This document shows positions 7,543 through 16,260 of a stretch of 64,000 nucleotides of DNA, piece by piece (within the stretch, counting starts at the first letter, position 1; the number at the start of each line of letters is the position of its first letter). The stretch is from Lentzea albidocapillata subsp. violacea. Lineage in GTDB: Bacteria > Actinomycetota > Actinomycetes > Mycobacteriales > Pseudonocardiaceae. Both the position numbers and the translations under genes were made by a program. The DNA is taken from NCBI RefSeq assembly GCF_900100275.1, contig NZ_FNET01000006.1:310001-374000 (forward strand). Direction: 5' to 3'. The notes under the pieces were generated by a model. The model worked only from the letters and a program-made list of their open reading frames with translations, did not search any database and was not told the origin of the DNA.

Positions 7543-8263
7543 CTTCACCGGCAAGGTCGCCGTCGTCACGGGTGGCACCCGCGGTATCGGCTTCGCCACG
7601 GCTCGCGCCCTGAGCGAGGCCGGCGCCACGGTCGTGCTGACCGGCAGGGACGCCGAGACCGCCGCTGTGCGCGCCAAGGAGATCGGTGCGCACGGGGTGG
7701 CGCTCGACGTCACCGACTCGGCCGCGGTGAAGGACGTCTTCAAGACGATCGCCAGGGAACACGGCCGCATCGACGTGCTCGTCGCCAGCGCCGGGGTGCT
7801 GGAGGGCGGTCTCATCGGCATGCTCACCGACGACCACATCGCCACGACCCTCAGCACGAATGTCGCCGGGACCATCGTCTCCGTGCAGGCCGCCGCGCGC
7901 GCCATGATGCGCAAGCGCAGTGGGTCGATCGTGCTGCTCGGCTCGATCGTGGGCGAGGAGGGCAACGCCGGCCAGGCCGTCTACGCCGCGTCGAAGGCCG
8001 CGCTCAGCGCGTTCGCGAAGTCCGCCGCCAAGGAACTCGGGCGCAGCGGCATCCGGGTCAACGCGGTGGCGCCCGGCGTGATCCAGACCGACCTCATCGC
8101 CGAGCAGTCCGACGAGGTCTTGGAGCGCGTCAAGGAGACCACCGCCCTGCGCAGGATCGGCACCGCGGACGAGGTCGCGAAGGTGATCACTTTCCTGGCG
8201 GGTGACGACGCGTCGTTCGTGACCGGGCAGGTGCTCGGGATCGACGGAGGACTGGTGCTGTGA
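7535..8263 (+). CDS. SDR-family oxidoreductase (FabG-like)
   Basis: A 242-residue classical short-chain dehydrogenase. The nucleotide-binding motif TGGTRGIG is at about 10-17, the NNAG-equivalent is ASAG near 88, and the active-site YAASK lies near 149-153 with Ser of LLGSIV upstream. The C terminus GQVLGIDGGLVL is typical of FabG. It starts with GTG 7535 inside the end of the ACP gene and overlaps the next gene as GTGA. Beside an ACP it most likely reduces a 3-oxoacyl-ACP or the aldehyde formed by the LuxC-like enzyme; the choice cannot be made from sequence. Confidence 0.9.
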   Translation: MSDFTGKVAVVTGGTRGIGFATARALSEAGATVVLTGRDAETAAVRAKEIGAHGVALDVTDSAAVKDVFKTIAREHGRIDVLVASAGVLEGGLIGMLTDDHIATTLSTNVAGTIVSVQAAARAMMRKRSGSIVLLGSIVGEEGNAGQAVYAASKAALSAFAKSAAKELGRSGIRVNAVAPGVIQTDLIAEQSDEVLERVKETTALRRIGTADEVAKVITFLAGDDASFVTGQVLGIDGGLVL

Positions 8264-9636
8264 TGCTGCTGCACGCGGGAGCCCGGTTGCACGACGCCGC
8301 GACCGGCGAGGTCATCGCCGGTGCCGACCTGGGGCAACGGGTGCAAGAGCAGGCCAAGGCGTTCGCCGACCTGCCGCCCGGCGTGCTGTTCGCGCGCATC
8401 TCGCCCGACGTCGCGGGTGTGCTCGGCTACCTCGCCGCGCTGGAGGCAGGCAGGGCGGTTGCGCTGCTCGACCCCGCCCAGGACAGGGATGTGCTTGACG
8501 GGCTGATCGCCCGGTTCCGCCCGGCCGCCGTGCTCGGCGCCGGTGAGGGCGATCCTCCGCCCGGCTACCGCGAGAACTGGGTGCGCGCGGACGCCGAGGG
8601 CGTCGTGCCGCACGAGGACCTGGCTGTGCTGCTGCCCACCAGCGGCTCCACCGGCAACCCCAAGTTCGTCCGGCTCTCCCGGCAGGCCATCGCGGCCAAC
8701 GCCGAGGCGATCGCCGAGGTGCTCGGCATCGACGAGAACGAGGTCGCGCCGACGAGCCTGCCCCTGCACTACAGCTACGGCATGTCGGTGCTGAACAGCC
8801 ACCTGGTCCGCGGCGCGACGGTCGTGCTGGAGAACTCCGGCGTGGTCGGCCGCGGTTTCTGGGACGCGGTGACGCGGTACGGCGTCACGTCGCTGGCCGG
8901 CGTGCCGTACCACTACGAGATGCTGCGGCGGATGCGGTTCGACCCGGCCAAGTACCCGACGCTGCGCACGCTGACGCAGGCGGGCGGCAGGCTGCGCCCG
9001 GAGCTGATCACCGAGTTCCACACGAAGATGACCGAGGCCGGTGGCCGGATGTTCGTGATGTACGGGCAGACCGAGGCCGGGCCGCGCATGTCGACGCTGC
9101 CGAGCGAGCGGCTCGACGAGAAGCTCGGGTCGGTCGGACCGGCGCTCCCAGGCGGGATGTTCTCGATTCGAGCCGAGGACGGCACCGAGATCACCGAGCC
9201 CGGCGTCACCGGTGAGGTCGTCTACCGGGGTCCGAACGTGATGATGGGCTACGCCGAGTCCGAGGCGGAGCTGTCGCTGGGCGACGTCACCGGCGGTGAG
9301 CTCGTCACCGGCGACCTGGGCCACCTCGACGCCGACGGGTACCTCTTCGTCACGGGCCGCATCAAGCGCATCGGCAAGGTCTTCGGCAACCGGGTCAGCC
9401 TCGACGACCTGGAGCAGATCGTGAAGGCGCACGGAGCCGCCGCCGCGGTGCCTGCCGGCGACAAGGTCGTCATCTGGCTCGACGGCGCCGACAAGGACAC
9501 CTGCAAGGCCGCCGCGAAGCTGCTGGCCGAGACCCTGCACCTGCACGTCACGGGCTTCGACGTGCGCGGCAGCGACGGGTTCCCGCTGCTGCCCAGCGGA
9601 AAGATCGACTACCGGTCCCTGGAGGCACGGGCATGA
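8260..9636 (+). CDS. Acyl-adenylating AMP-binding enzyme (acyl-ACP/acyl-CoA ligase)
   Basis: A 458-residue ANL-superfamily enzyme. The P-loop-like motif TSGSTGNPKFVRLS is at about 127-140, the adenine motif YGQTEAGPRMS near 268-278, the hinge region VTGRIKRIGKVFGNRVSLDDLE near 365-386, and the catalytic Lys is in LLPSGKIDYRSLE at the C terminus. It is shorter than long-chain acyl-CoA ligases (over 500 residues), like adenylation domains that load carrier proteins. It overlaps the SDR gene at GTGA and the LuxE-like gene at ATGA. The likely role is to activate a free acid and load the neighbouring ACP. Confidence 0.88.
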   Translation: MMLLHAGARLHDAATGEVIAGADLGQRVQEQAKAFADLPPGVLFARISPDVAGVLGYLAALEAGRAVALLDPAQDRDVLDGLIARFRPAAVLGAGEGDPPPGYRENWVRADAEGVVPHEDLAVLLPTSGSTGNPKFVRLSRQAIAANAEAIAEVLGIDENEVAPTSLPLHYSYGMSVLNSHLVRGATVVLENSGVVGRGFWDAVTRYGVTSLAGVPYHYEMLRRMRFDPAKYPTLRTLTQAGGRLRPELITEFHTKMTEAGGRMFVMYGQTEAGPRMSTLPSERLDEKLGSVGPALPGGMFSIRAEDGTEITEPGVTGEVVYRGPNVMMGYAESEAELSLGDVTGGELVTGDLGHLDADGYLFVTGRIKRIGKVFGNRVSLDDLEQIVKAHGAAAAVPAGDKVVIWLDGADKDTCKAAAKLLAETLHLHVTGFDVRGSDGFPLLPSGKIDYRSLEARA

Positions 9637-10691
9637 GCGAGAGCGTCTTCGGTCGCAGCCAGGTCGAACGGGAGGCCGCGCTGCTGACCGAACTGACCGA
9701 GCTGACCGAGCACCACCGCGCGAACTCGGTGCAGTACGACCGGATCCTGTCGTCGCTCGGCATCGAGCAGGGGCAGCGGTTCGACTCGCTGGCCGAACTG
9801 CCGTGGCTGCCGGTGCGGATGTTCAAGACCCACGAGCTGAAGAGCATTCCGGACGACGAGGTCTTCAAGGTCCTCACCTCGTCCGGCACGACGGGCGACC
9901 CGTCGCGCATCTACCTCGACAAGGACGCCGCCGCGGTCCAGCCGCGCATGCTCGGCGCGACGCTACGCGAGGTGCTCGGCGGCAAGCGGCTGCCGATGCT
10001 GATGGTCGACACGATCAGCATCATCAAGAACCGCCGCTCGTTCTCCGCCCGTGGCGCGGGTGTGCTCGGCATGGCGAACTTCGGCCGTGCGCACGTCTAC
10101 GCGCTCGACGAGAACGACCAGCCGGACGTCGAGGCCGTGAAGGGCTTTCTGGAGAAGCACGGCAACGAGCCGTTCCTGATCTTCGGCTTCACGTTCATGG
10201 TGTGGCAGTACCTCTACGAGGTCGCCAAGGAGCACAAGCTCGACCTGTCGAACGGCATCCTGATCCACTCGGGCGGCTGGAAGAAGCTGATCGACATCGC
10301 CGTCGACAACGGTGAGTTCCGCCGCCGCTTCGCGCAGGACACCGGCCTCACGAGGATCCACAACTACTACGGGATGATCGAGCAGATCGGCACGGTCTTC
10401 CTGGAGGGTGAGTCTGGGAACTCGTTGTACTGCCCAGAGTTCGCGGACGTCATCATCCGCAACCCGGACACCTGGGAAGAGCAGCCCGTCGGCGAGCCGG
10501 GTGTCATCGAGGTCATCAGCACGCTGCCGCGCAGCTACCCCGGCCACGTCCTGCTGACCGAGGACCTCGGTGTCGTGCACGGGATCGACGACGGCGACTG
10601 GCCCGGCAAGCGGTTCTCCGTACTGGGCAGGCTGCCGCGCGCCGAGGCCCGCGGCTGCTCGGACACCTTCTCTGGAGCTGTTGCGTCATGA
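9633..10691 (+). CDS. LuxE-like acyl-protein synthetase
   Basis: A 352-residue LuxE-family member. It has the ATP-binding motif TSSGTTGDPSRIYLD near 84-98, HSGGWKK near 212-218, NYYGMIEQIGTVF near 244-256, and Cys342 in RGCSDTF close to the C terminus, in the position of the acyl-accepting Cys of LuxE. LuxE activates a fatty acid with ATP, holds it as a thioester and passes it to LuxC. The adjacent gene encodes a LuxC-like reductase, so the pair is intact; no luciferase genes (luxAB) or thioesterase (luxD) are present. ATG 9633 overlaps the preceding TGA. Confidence 0.9.
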   Translation: MSESVFGRSQVEREAALLTELTELTEHHRANSVQYDRILSSLGIEQGQRFDSLAELPWLPVRMFKTHELKSIPDDEVFKVLTSSGTTGDPSRIYLDKDAAAVQPRMLGATLREVLGGKRLPMLMVDTISIIKNRRSFSARGAGVLGMANFGRAHVYALDENDQPDVEAVKGFLEKHGNEPFLIFGFTFMVWQYLYEVAKEHKLDLSNGILIHSGGWKKLIDIAVDNGEFRRRFAQDTGLTRIHNYYGMIEQIGTVFLEGESGNSLYCPEFADVIIRNPDTWEEQPVGEPGVIEVISTLPRSYPGHVLLTEDLGVVHGIDDGDWPGKRFSVLGRLPRAEARGCSDTFSGAVAS

Positions 10692-11911
10692 AGCGCCGTT
10701 TCCCGGCAGGCCCGGACACCGACGTCGACTCGCTGCTCGCCGATCTCGGACGCGAGCCGGAAGGCGGCAGGCTGAAGGTCGGCGACGAGCGCGTCGTCGA
10801 CTTCCTCCGCGTGCTCGCCCGCAAGCTGCTCGCCCCCGCGATGGCGCGCCGCTACCCCGAACTCGCCTCGCTGGGCTTCTTCCTGCGGCGCGGTGAGATC
10901 GCGAAGGTGCTGCGCGCGGTCGAGACGCCGCCGGGCGTGCTGAGGTTCCCGCGCGGCCTGGTGTTCCACGTGCCGCCCGCGAACGTCGACACGATCTTCG
11001 TGTACTCCTGGGCGTTGTCCGCGCTCGCCGGGAACCGGAACGTCGTGCGGATCTCGCCGCGCTCGGCCGGTGCCGCCGAGGCCGTGGTCGAAGCCCTGAA
11101 CGCCGCGCTGGCGGAAGCGCACCCGGTGGTGGCGCAGACGCAGGTCATGGTCACCTACGACCGCGACGACAAGATCACCGCCGCTCTGTCCGCCGCCTGC
11201 GACCTGCGGGTCATCTGGGGTGGTGACCGCGCGGTGACCGAGGTGCGCACGATGCCGCTGGCGCCGCACGCCCGCGACGTCACGTTCCCTGACCGTGCCT
11301 CGTTCGCGGCGATCTCCGTGGCGGGCTGGGAGAAGGCGACGCCGGAGCAACGCAGGGACGTCGCCGTCGGCTTCTACAACGACTCGTACTGGTTCGACCA
11401 GGCCGCCTGCTCCTCGCCGCGCGCGCTGTTCTGGGTCGGCGACGCCGCCGGCGCGCAGGCCGGCCGGGAGGAGTTCCGCGGTCTGCTCGCGGACGTCATC
11501 GCGGCGAAGGAACTGGTCGTCGAACCGGCGATGGCGGTGCAGAAGCGGGTGTCGGCGTACGGCGTGGCCGCGGACGGGCACGCGACGTCGATCCGCTTCG
11601 ACGGCAACGCGGTCGCCACGCTTGAACTGACCGCGCCGCAGGACGTGCCGCGCGAGTGGCTGGGCGTGGGCACGTTCCCACTCGCCACCCTGTCCTCGCT
11701 CTCCGAGCTCGTGGACATGGTGCAGCGCAAGGACCAGACGCTGTCGGCGTTCGGGTTCTCCCGCGACGAGCTGGAACAGCTGGCCCACGACCTGGCCGGG
11801 CGCGGCATCGACCGCATCGTGCCGTTCGGGTCGGCGCTCGCGTTCTCCGAGCACTGGGACGGTTACGACCTGCTGGCGGAGTTCAGCAGGCTCGTCACGG
11901 TCCAGGTGTAA
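10688..11911 (+). CDS. LuxC-like acyl-CoA/acyl-enzyme reductase
   Basis: A 407-residue LuxC-family protein of the aldehyde dehydrogenase superfamily. The predicted catalytic Cys241 sits in DQAACSSPR, matching the conserved CSSP motif of LuxC. Other family blocks are HVPPANVDTIFVYSW (about 98-112), IWGGDRAV (about 178-185) and RIVPFGSALAFSEHWDGYDL at the C terminus. The expected reaction is NADPH-dependent reduction of an activated acyl chain to an aldehyde. ATG 10688 overlaps the LuxE stop as ATGA. It is the last gene of the operon; a perfect hairpin terminator follows. Confidence 0.9.
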   Translation: MKRRFPAGPDTDVDSLLADLGREPEGGRLKVGDERVVDFLRVLARKLLAPAMARRYPELASLGFFLRRGEIAKVLRAVETPPGVLRFPRGLVFHVPPANVDTIFVYSWALSALAGNRNVVRISPRSAGAAEAVVEALNAALAEAHPVVAQTQVMVTYDRDDKITAALSAACDLRVIWGGDRAVTEVRTMPLAPHARDVTFPDRASFAAISVAGWEKATPEQRRDVAVGFYNDSYWFDQAACSSPRALFWVGDAAGAQAGREEFRGLLADVIAAKELVVEPAMAVQKRVSAYGVAADGHATSIRFDGNAVATLELTAPQDVPREWLGVGTFPLATLSSLSELVDMVQRKDQTLSAFGFSRDELEQLAHDLAGRGIDRIVPFGSALAFSEHWDGYDLLAEFSRLVTVQV

Positions 11912-11923
11912 GTCTTCAGGGAC

Positions 11924-11963
11924 AACGAAAAGGGGACTCGCCGCGGCGAGTCCCCTTTTCGTT
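11924..11963. terminator. Perfect bidirectional hairpin terminator
   Basis: Two perfectly complementary 20-base arms (11924-11943 and 11944-11963) centred on CCGCGG, with AAAAGGGG on one side and CCCCTTTT on the other. It lies between the convergent luxC-like and wecB-like genes and can serve both strands. Confidence 0.85.
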
Positions 11964-11971
11964 CGCTCAGA

Positions 11972-13069
11972 TCAGCAGAAACCCATCTGCGACAGCGTGT
12001 CCACCACGATCTTGCTCGGGTGGAAGTCGTTCATCTTGGACGGACGACGGTACGACTCGTAGTTCTCCAGGAAGCCCTGCAGCTTGCCGCCGTCCATACC
12101 AGTCAGCAGCAGCGTGGTGTTGCCGCCGTGGTTGTCCTCGGTCCGCTCCCGGTGGATCGCGCACGGCACACCGAGGTAGTTGCACTCGGCCTGCAGGCCG
12201 CCGGAGTCGGTGACCACGAACTTCGCGCGCGCCATGATCGGCAGGAACGCGAGGTAGCGCAGCTTCGGCTTGATGATCAGGCGTTCACCGTCGAAGAGGT
12301 GGCCGAGGCCGTACTGCCGGATGCGCTCCTGCTCCGGCGGGCCCGCCAGGTACAGGATCGGCATTTTCTCCGATGCCTTCTTCAGCAGCTCGAGTGCCTC
12401 GGTGTACTTGTCCTTGCGGGACACCAGCTCGAAGCGGTGCAGCGTCGCGAGGCCGAACTCCTCCGGCAGGTCGAACGTCGGTTCGGCGTCGATGGCGAGG
12501 CGCATCGCGTCGATCGCCGTGTTCGCGCCAGTGCCGATGACCGCGCCACGGGCGTTGCGGAGGTTGCCTACCTCCTTGGCCGTGGGGGCGAAGTGCAGGT
12601 CGACGATCTTGGCCGCCAGCTTGCGGTTCAGCTCCTCCGGCAACGGCGAGAGCAGGCTGCCCGACCGGGCTCCAGCCTCGATGTGGCCGACGCGAGCCCG
12701 CAGGATCCGCTTGCCGATGAACGCGCCGTAGGGCGTGGTGAACGTGTCACCGTGCACCAGCACGAGCGGCGGGCGGCCGTCGTCCTTCAGGATCGCCTTG
12801 AGCTCGTGGCGGCGGGACCACGCGTTCTTCATGACGGTCGCCGCCCAGCCGGGCACCTGGGCCGGCCGCTCGATGTGCTGGGCCTGTTCCTTCGGCACCA
12901 GCCAGACGCTGGGCTCGGGCAGCTGCAGGTCGGCCAGCGTCTCGGCGACGTGGTCGACGTGCTGCGCGGTGAACCAGATCTGCGGCTTCGTCCCGCGCTC
13001 GGTGATCGCGTGGAACACGGGCGCGATCTTGATCAGCTCCGCGGTGGTGCCGAGGATGAAGGAAATCAC
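11972..13069 (-). CDS. Non-hydrolysing UDP-N-acetylglucosamine 2-epimerase (WecB-like)
   Basis: A 365-residue member of the WecB/MnaA family, which interconverts UDP-GlcNAc and UDP-ManNAc. Visible motifs are LGTTAELIKIAPVF at the N terminus, LVHGDTFTT near 103-111, GHIEAGARSGSLLSPLPEELNR near 126-147 and TDSGGLQAECNYLGVP near 288-303. The C-terminal NHGGNTTLL deviates a little from the usual G(T/N)N..LVG, and the protein may use a related UDP-sugar. The start is GTG 13067-13069 with a -10 box 7 bases upstream, so it is probably leaderless. It converges on the LuxC/LuxE operon and is read toward it. Confidence 0.85.
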   Translation of the reverse strand: MISFILGTTAELIKIAPVFHAITERGTKPQIWFTAQHVDHVAETLADLQLPEPSVWLVPKEQAQHIERPAQVPGWAATVMKNAWSRRHELKAILKDDGRPPLVLVHGDTFTTPYGAFIGKRILRARVGHIEAGARSGSLLSPLPEELNRKLAAKIVDLHFAPTAKEVGNLRNARGAVIGTGANTAIDAMRLAIDAEPTFDLPEEFGLATLHRFELVSRKDKYTEALELLKKASEKMPILYLAGPPEQERIRQYGLGHLFDGERLIIKPKLRYLAFLPIMARAKFVVTDSGGLQAECNYLGVPCAIHRERTEDNHGGNTTLLLTGMDGGKLQGFLENYESYRRPSKMNDFHPSKIVVDTLSQMGFC

Positions 13070-13076
13070 CCGGCCG

Positions 13077-13082
13077 AGAATA
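13077..13082 (-). promoter_or_regulatory. Predicted -10 box, leaderless wecB-like gene
   Basis: TATTCT on the minus strand, followed by 7 bases and then GTG at 13069. No ribosome binding site is seen. The gap to the upstream lhgO stop is only 22 bp, so the -35 region would lie in lhgO. Confidence 0.4.
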
Positions 13083-13091
13083 CCGGTGGCG

Positions 13092-14267
13092 CTATTCGAT
13101 CACTGACCGCGTCAGGTTCGCCAAGTGCTTCGCGATCTCCAGCGAACCGGTCGCGGCAGGTGACGGCGCATTCAGCACGTGGACCTGCCGGGGAGCGCTC
13201 TCGACCAGGAAGTCGTCAACGAGCGAGCCGTCCGGAAGCATCGCCTGCGCGCGCACGCCGGCCTCCGCGCGAACGATGTCCGCCTCGGTCACCTCGGGCA
13301 CGAGCCGCGCCAGCGAGGCCGCGAACCGCTTGCGCGACAACGACCTCAGTACCTCGTCGACGCCGGTCCTCGCGTACCTGCGGGCGAGCTTCCACGTGCC
13401 GGGGAACCGCGCGACGTCCGCCACGTCGCCGAACGAGAAGTCCCGCCACCGGTACCCCTCACGCCGCAACGCCAGCACGGCGTTCGGTCCCGCGTGGACG
13501 CTCCCGTCGAGCATCCGGGTCAGGTGCACGCCGAGGAACGGCAGCGTCGGGTCCGGTACCGGATAGATGAGCCCACGCACGAGCTCGGTGCGCGTCAGCT
13601 CGTAGTACTCGCCGCGGAACGGCACGATGATCGCCTTGGGGGAGAGCCCGGCCAGCCGCGCCACCCGGTCGCTCTGCAGGCCGGCGCAGTTCACCAGCGC
13701 GTCCGCCCGCACCACGCCCTGCGGCGTGAGCACCTCGACGCCGCCCGCCACGGACCGGATCGCGGTCACCGGGGACCGCAGCCGCAGGTCGTGCCCGTCC
13801 AGCTCGCGTACCAGCGCCTCGCACACGGCCTTGAAGTCGATGATCCCGGTCGACTCGACCCGCAACGCCGCCACGCACGACACGTGCGGCTCGTACTCCA
13901 GCGCCTCGGTGGCGGAGACGAGCTTCGCGGGCACGCCGTTCGCCTCGGCCCGTGCCGCCAGGTCGTGCAGGCGGGGTAGTTCGTCAGTGGAGGTCGCCAC
14001 GACGAGCTTGCCGCACACCTCGACGGGAACGCCGTGCTCCCGTGCGAACGCGATCATCGACGCGTTGCCGGCGACCGACATCCTGGCCTTGAGCGAGCCG
14101 GGCTTGTAGTAGAGGCCGGCGTGTACGACGTTGCTGTTGTGCCCGGTCTGGTGCGCGCCCCAGTGCCGTTCCTTCTCGAGCACCGTCACCCCGTCGCCGC
14201 GTGCCGCGAGCTCCCTCGCCACCGCGAGTCCGACGATTCCGCCACCAACCACCACGACCTGCGCCAC
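13092..14267 (-). CDS. lhgO: L-2-hydroxyglutarate oxidase
   Basis: A 391-residue FAD-dependent oxidoreductase of the DAO superfamily. The N-terminal dinucleotide-binding motif is VVVVGGGIVGLAVARELA, followed by VLEKE, then HQTGHNSNVVHAGLYYKPGS (about 40-59), which is characteristic of LhgO. The end, VLNAPSPAATGSLEIAKHL, also fits. The enzyme oxidises L-2-hydroxyglutarate to 2-oxoglutarate, passing electrons to the membrane quinone pool. Start GTG 14267 lies 8 bases after TAGATT on the minus strand (14276-14281), another leaderless-type arrangement. It has no functional tie to the glycan genes and appears to be a housekeeping repair gene. Confidence 0.9.
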   Translation of the reverse strand: MAQVVVVGGGIVGLAVARELAARGDGVTVLEKERHWGAHQTGHNSNVVHAGLYYKPGSLKARMSVAGNASMIAFAREHGVPVEVCGKLVVATSTDELPRLHDLAARAEANGVPAKLVSATEALEYEPHVSCVAALRVESTGIIDFKAVCEALVRELDGHDLRLRSPVTAIRSVAGGVEVLTPQGVVRADALVNCAGLQSDRVARLAGLSPKAIIVPFRGEYYELTRTELVRGLIYPVPDPTLPFLGVHLTRMLDGSVHAGPNAVLALRREGYRWRDFSFGDVADVARFPGTWKLARRYARTGVDEVLRSLSRKRFAASLARLVPEVTEADIVRAEAGVRAQAMLPDGSLVDDFLVESAPRQVHVLNAPSPAATGSLEIAKHLANLTRSVIE

Positions 14268-14297
14268 GGCTGCGGAATCTACCGGCAGGAGGCCCCC

Positions 14298-15173
14298 TCA
14301 GTGGCCCAGCGTGGGTAGCACGTCCGCCGCGATCTCCTCGACCACCGACTCGCTGCCCGCGTAGACGCCATCGTGCCGGGGCCAGTGCGCGACCACGTCG
14401 GTGAAGCCCAGCTCGGCGGCCCTGCCCACGGCGTCGGTGAAGTAGGCGGCGCTGGACAGCGAGTACACCGGTGCCGAGTCCAGGTTCAGGTGCCTGCTCA
14501 TCCGGGAGGAACGGCCGTGCGTGACGAACGTCTCGGTGAACTGCGCGGACAGCTCGGCGACACCGCGCCACCAAGCCTCCTGGTCGTCGGTCGGCGGTCC
14601 GGTGGTGACCCAGCCCTGACCGAACCGCGCGGCGATCCGCATCGCCTTCGGGCCGTTCGCCGCTACCACGAACGGCACCCGCGGCCGTTGCACGCAGCCC
14701 GGCGCGCTGCGGGCCTCCTCCGCCGAGTAGAACTCGCCCTGCCACGACGTGCGGTCCTTGCCCAGCAGCTGGTCGAGCAGCTCGACGAACTCGCCGAACC
14801 GGGCCGTCCTGTCCCGCGGCAACGGCGCCTCGCCGCCCATCACCGTGGTGTCGTACCCCGCCCCACCTGCGCCGACGCCGAGTGTGAACCGGCCGTCGGA
14901 CACGTCGTCGAGGGTCAGCAGCTCCCGTGCGAACGGCACCGGGTGACGGAAGTTCGGGTTCGCCACGAACGTCCCGAGTCTGATGCGCGAGGTCACCATC
15001 GCGGCGGCGGTGAGCGTCGGCACGGCGCCGAACCAGGGACCGTCGACGAGTGACCGCCAGCCGAGGTGGTCATAGGTCCACGCGTGGTGGAACCCGTACT
15101 CGTCGGCGGCGCGCCACTTCGGTTCGGCGATCCACCAGCGGTGTTCCGGGAGAATGACGATTCCTACGCGCAC
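14298..15173 (-). CDS. LLM-class (luciferase-like) flavin-dependent oxidoreductase
   Basis: A 291-residue TIM-barrel protein of the bacterial luciferase-like family. Typical blocks are HHAWTYDHLGWRS near 28-40, TSRIRLGTFVANPNFRHPV near 60-78, FTLGVGAGGAGYD near 96-108 and PFVVAANGPKAMRIAARFGQGW near 164-185. In actinomycetes many of these use F420, but the cofactor cannot be told from the motifs I see. The start is GTG 15171-15173; TACCGT at 15180-15185 on the minus strand with a 6-base spacer suggests a leaderless mRNA. It is divergent from the HAD gene. The substrate is unknown. Confidence 0.85.
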   Translation of the reverse strand: MRVGIVILPEHRWWIAEPKWRAADEYGFHHAWTYDHLGWRSLVDGPWFGAVPTLTAAAMVTSRIRLGTFVANPNFRHPVPFARELLTLDDVSDGRFTLGVGAGGAGYDTTVMGGEAPLPRDRTARFGEFVELLDQLLGKDRTSWQGEFYSAEEARSAPGCVQRPRVPFVVAANGPKAMRIAARFGQGWVTTGPPTDDQEAWWRGVAELSAQFTETFVTHGRSSRMSRHLNLDSAPVYSLSSAAYFTDAVGRAAELGFTDVVAHWPRHDGVYAGSESVVEEIAADVLPTLGH

Positions 15174-15224
15174 GCCAGTACGGTAACGAGCTGTTCAGCT
15201 TCCGACGAACCTGGACCAGGCACC

Positions 15225-16037
15225 ATGTCAGCTGTGGAACAACCGCGCCTGGTGGCATCTGACGTCGACGGAACCCTGCTGACCACTGCCGAGCAGGTGA
15301 GTGACCGCACCCGCGCGGTGATCGGGCGCGTGCTCGCCGCCGGAGTGCCGTTCGTGCTCGCGACCGGTCGTCCGCCGCGCTGGGTGCCGAGGATCGCGCG
15401 GGAAGCGGGTGTGGACGGCCTGGCGGTCTGCGCGAACGGCGCGGTGCTCTACGACATCGGCCGCGCCGAGGTCGTCTGGGCTCGCACGTTCGACCCGATG
15501 CTGCTGCACGACGTGGCCGGGGCGATCGACGGCGCGGTGCCTGGCTGCACCTACGCGGTGGAACGGGTCGGCGGCGGCACCGACGACACGACGTTCGTCG
15601 CGGAGCTCAGCTACACCCACCCGTGGCCCGAGGGCCCGAACGTCGGACTGAGCCGAGCGGAGACGCTGGGCAAGCCCGCCATGAAGCTGCTCGTCCGCAA
15701 CCCGTCCATGACCAGCGAGGAGATGGCCGATTCGATCGGCCTGCTGCTCGACGGCCAGGTCGACCTCACGTACTCGACGAACAACGGGCTGGTCGAGCTC
15801 GCCGTGCCGGGCGTGACGAAGGCGAGCGGGCTGGCCGACGTCGCCGGCAGGTTCGGGGTGGACGCGGCCGACGTGATCGCGTTCGGTGACATGCGCAACG
15901 ACGTCGACATGCTCACCTGGGCGGGCCACGGGGTCGCGATGGCCAACGCCCACCGGTCAGCGCTGGACGTCGCCGACGAGGTCACCGCACCGAACAGCGA
16001 GGACGGCGTCGCCCTCGTGCTGGAGCGGTGGTTCTAG
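15225..16037 (+). CDS. Cof-type HAD-superfamily phosphatase
   Basis: A 270-residue haloacid dehalogenase-fold hydrolase. The nucleophile motif is SDVDGTLL (residues 11-18), motif II is in LATGRPPRW, and the C-terminal motif is FGDMRNDVDMLTWAGHGVAMANA, as in Cof/YbiV sugar-phosphatases. ATG 15225 is used although the frame is open further upstream; GTG 15234 is also possible. As I recall, M. tuberculosis Rv3813c is a HAD protein near glf, so this is probably part of the conserved backbone. The substrate is unknown, possibly a sugar phosphate. Confidence 0.87.
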   Translation: MSAVEQPRLVASDVDGTLLTTAEQVSDRTRAVIGRVLAAGVPFVLATGRPPRWVPRIAREAGVDGLAVCANGAVLYDIGRAEVVWARTFDPMLLHDVAGAIDGAVPGCTYAVERVGGGTDDTTFVAELSYTHPWPEGPNVGLSRAETLGKPAMKLLVRNPSMTSEEMADSIGLLLDGQVDLTYSTNNGLVELAVPGVTKASGLADVAGRFGVDAADVIAFGDMRNDVDMLTWAGHGVAMANAHRSALDVADEVTAPNSEDGVALVLERWF

Positions 16038-16260
16038 TGGCGTGGCCCGGCTCGCGCCACCAGAGCCGATCCGACCAGTTCGGGCAACCCGCGGGCGCCC
16101 TGATGCGTCTTCTACTGGCACGTGCCTCGCGTCCAACCACCCAGGTAGAGCCCGGATCAGCTGTCAACACCCGTACGGGTAGCGTGATGAACCGCGACGC
16201 AGGCTTACGCGCACTGCTCCGGGTCCGCCGGTGTGGTTCCCCGAAGGCGAGAGACGCTGA

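Noticed and set aside
9633-11911. A bioluminescence (lux) operon
   Set aside because: LuxE- and LuxC-like genes are present but luciferase (luxA, luxB) and thioesterase (luxD) are absent; the company of ACP and LpxA-like genes points to another use.
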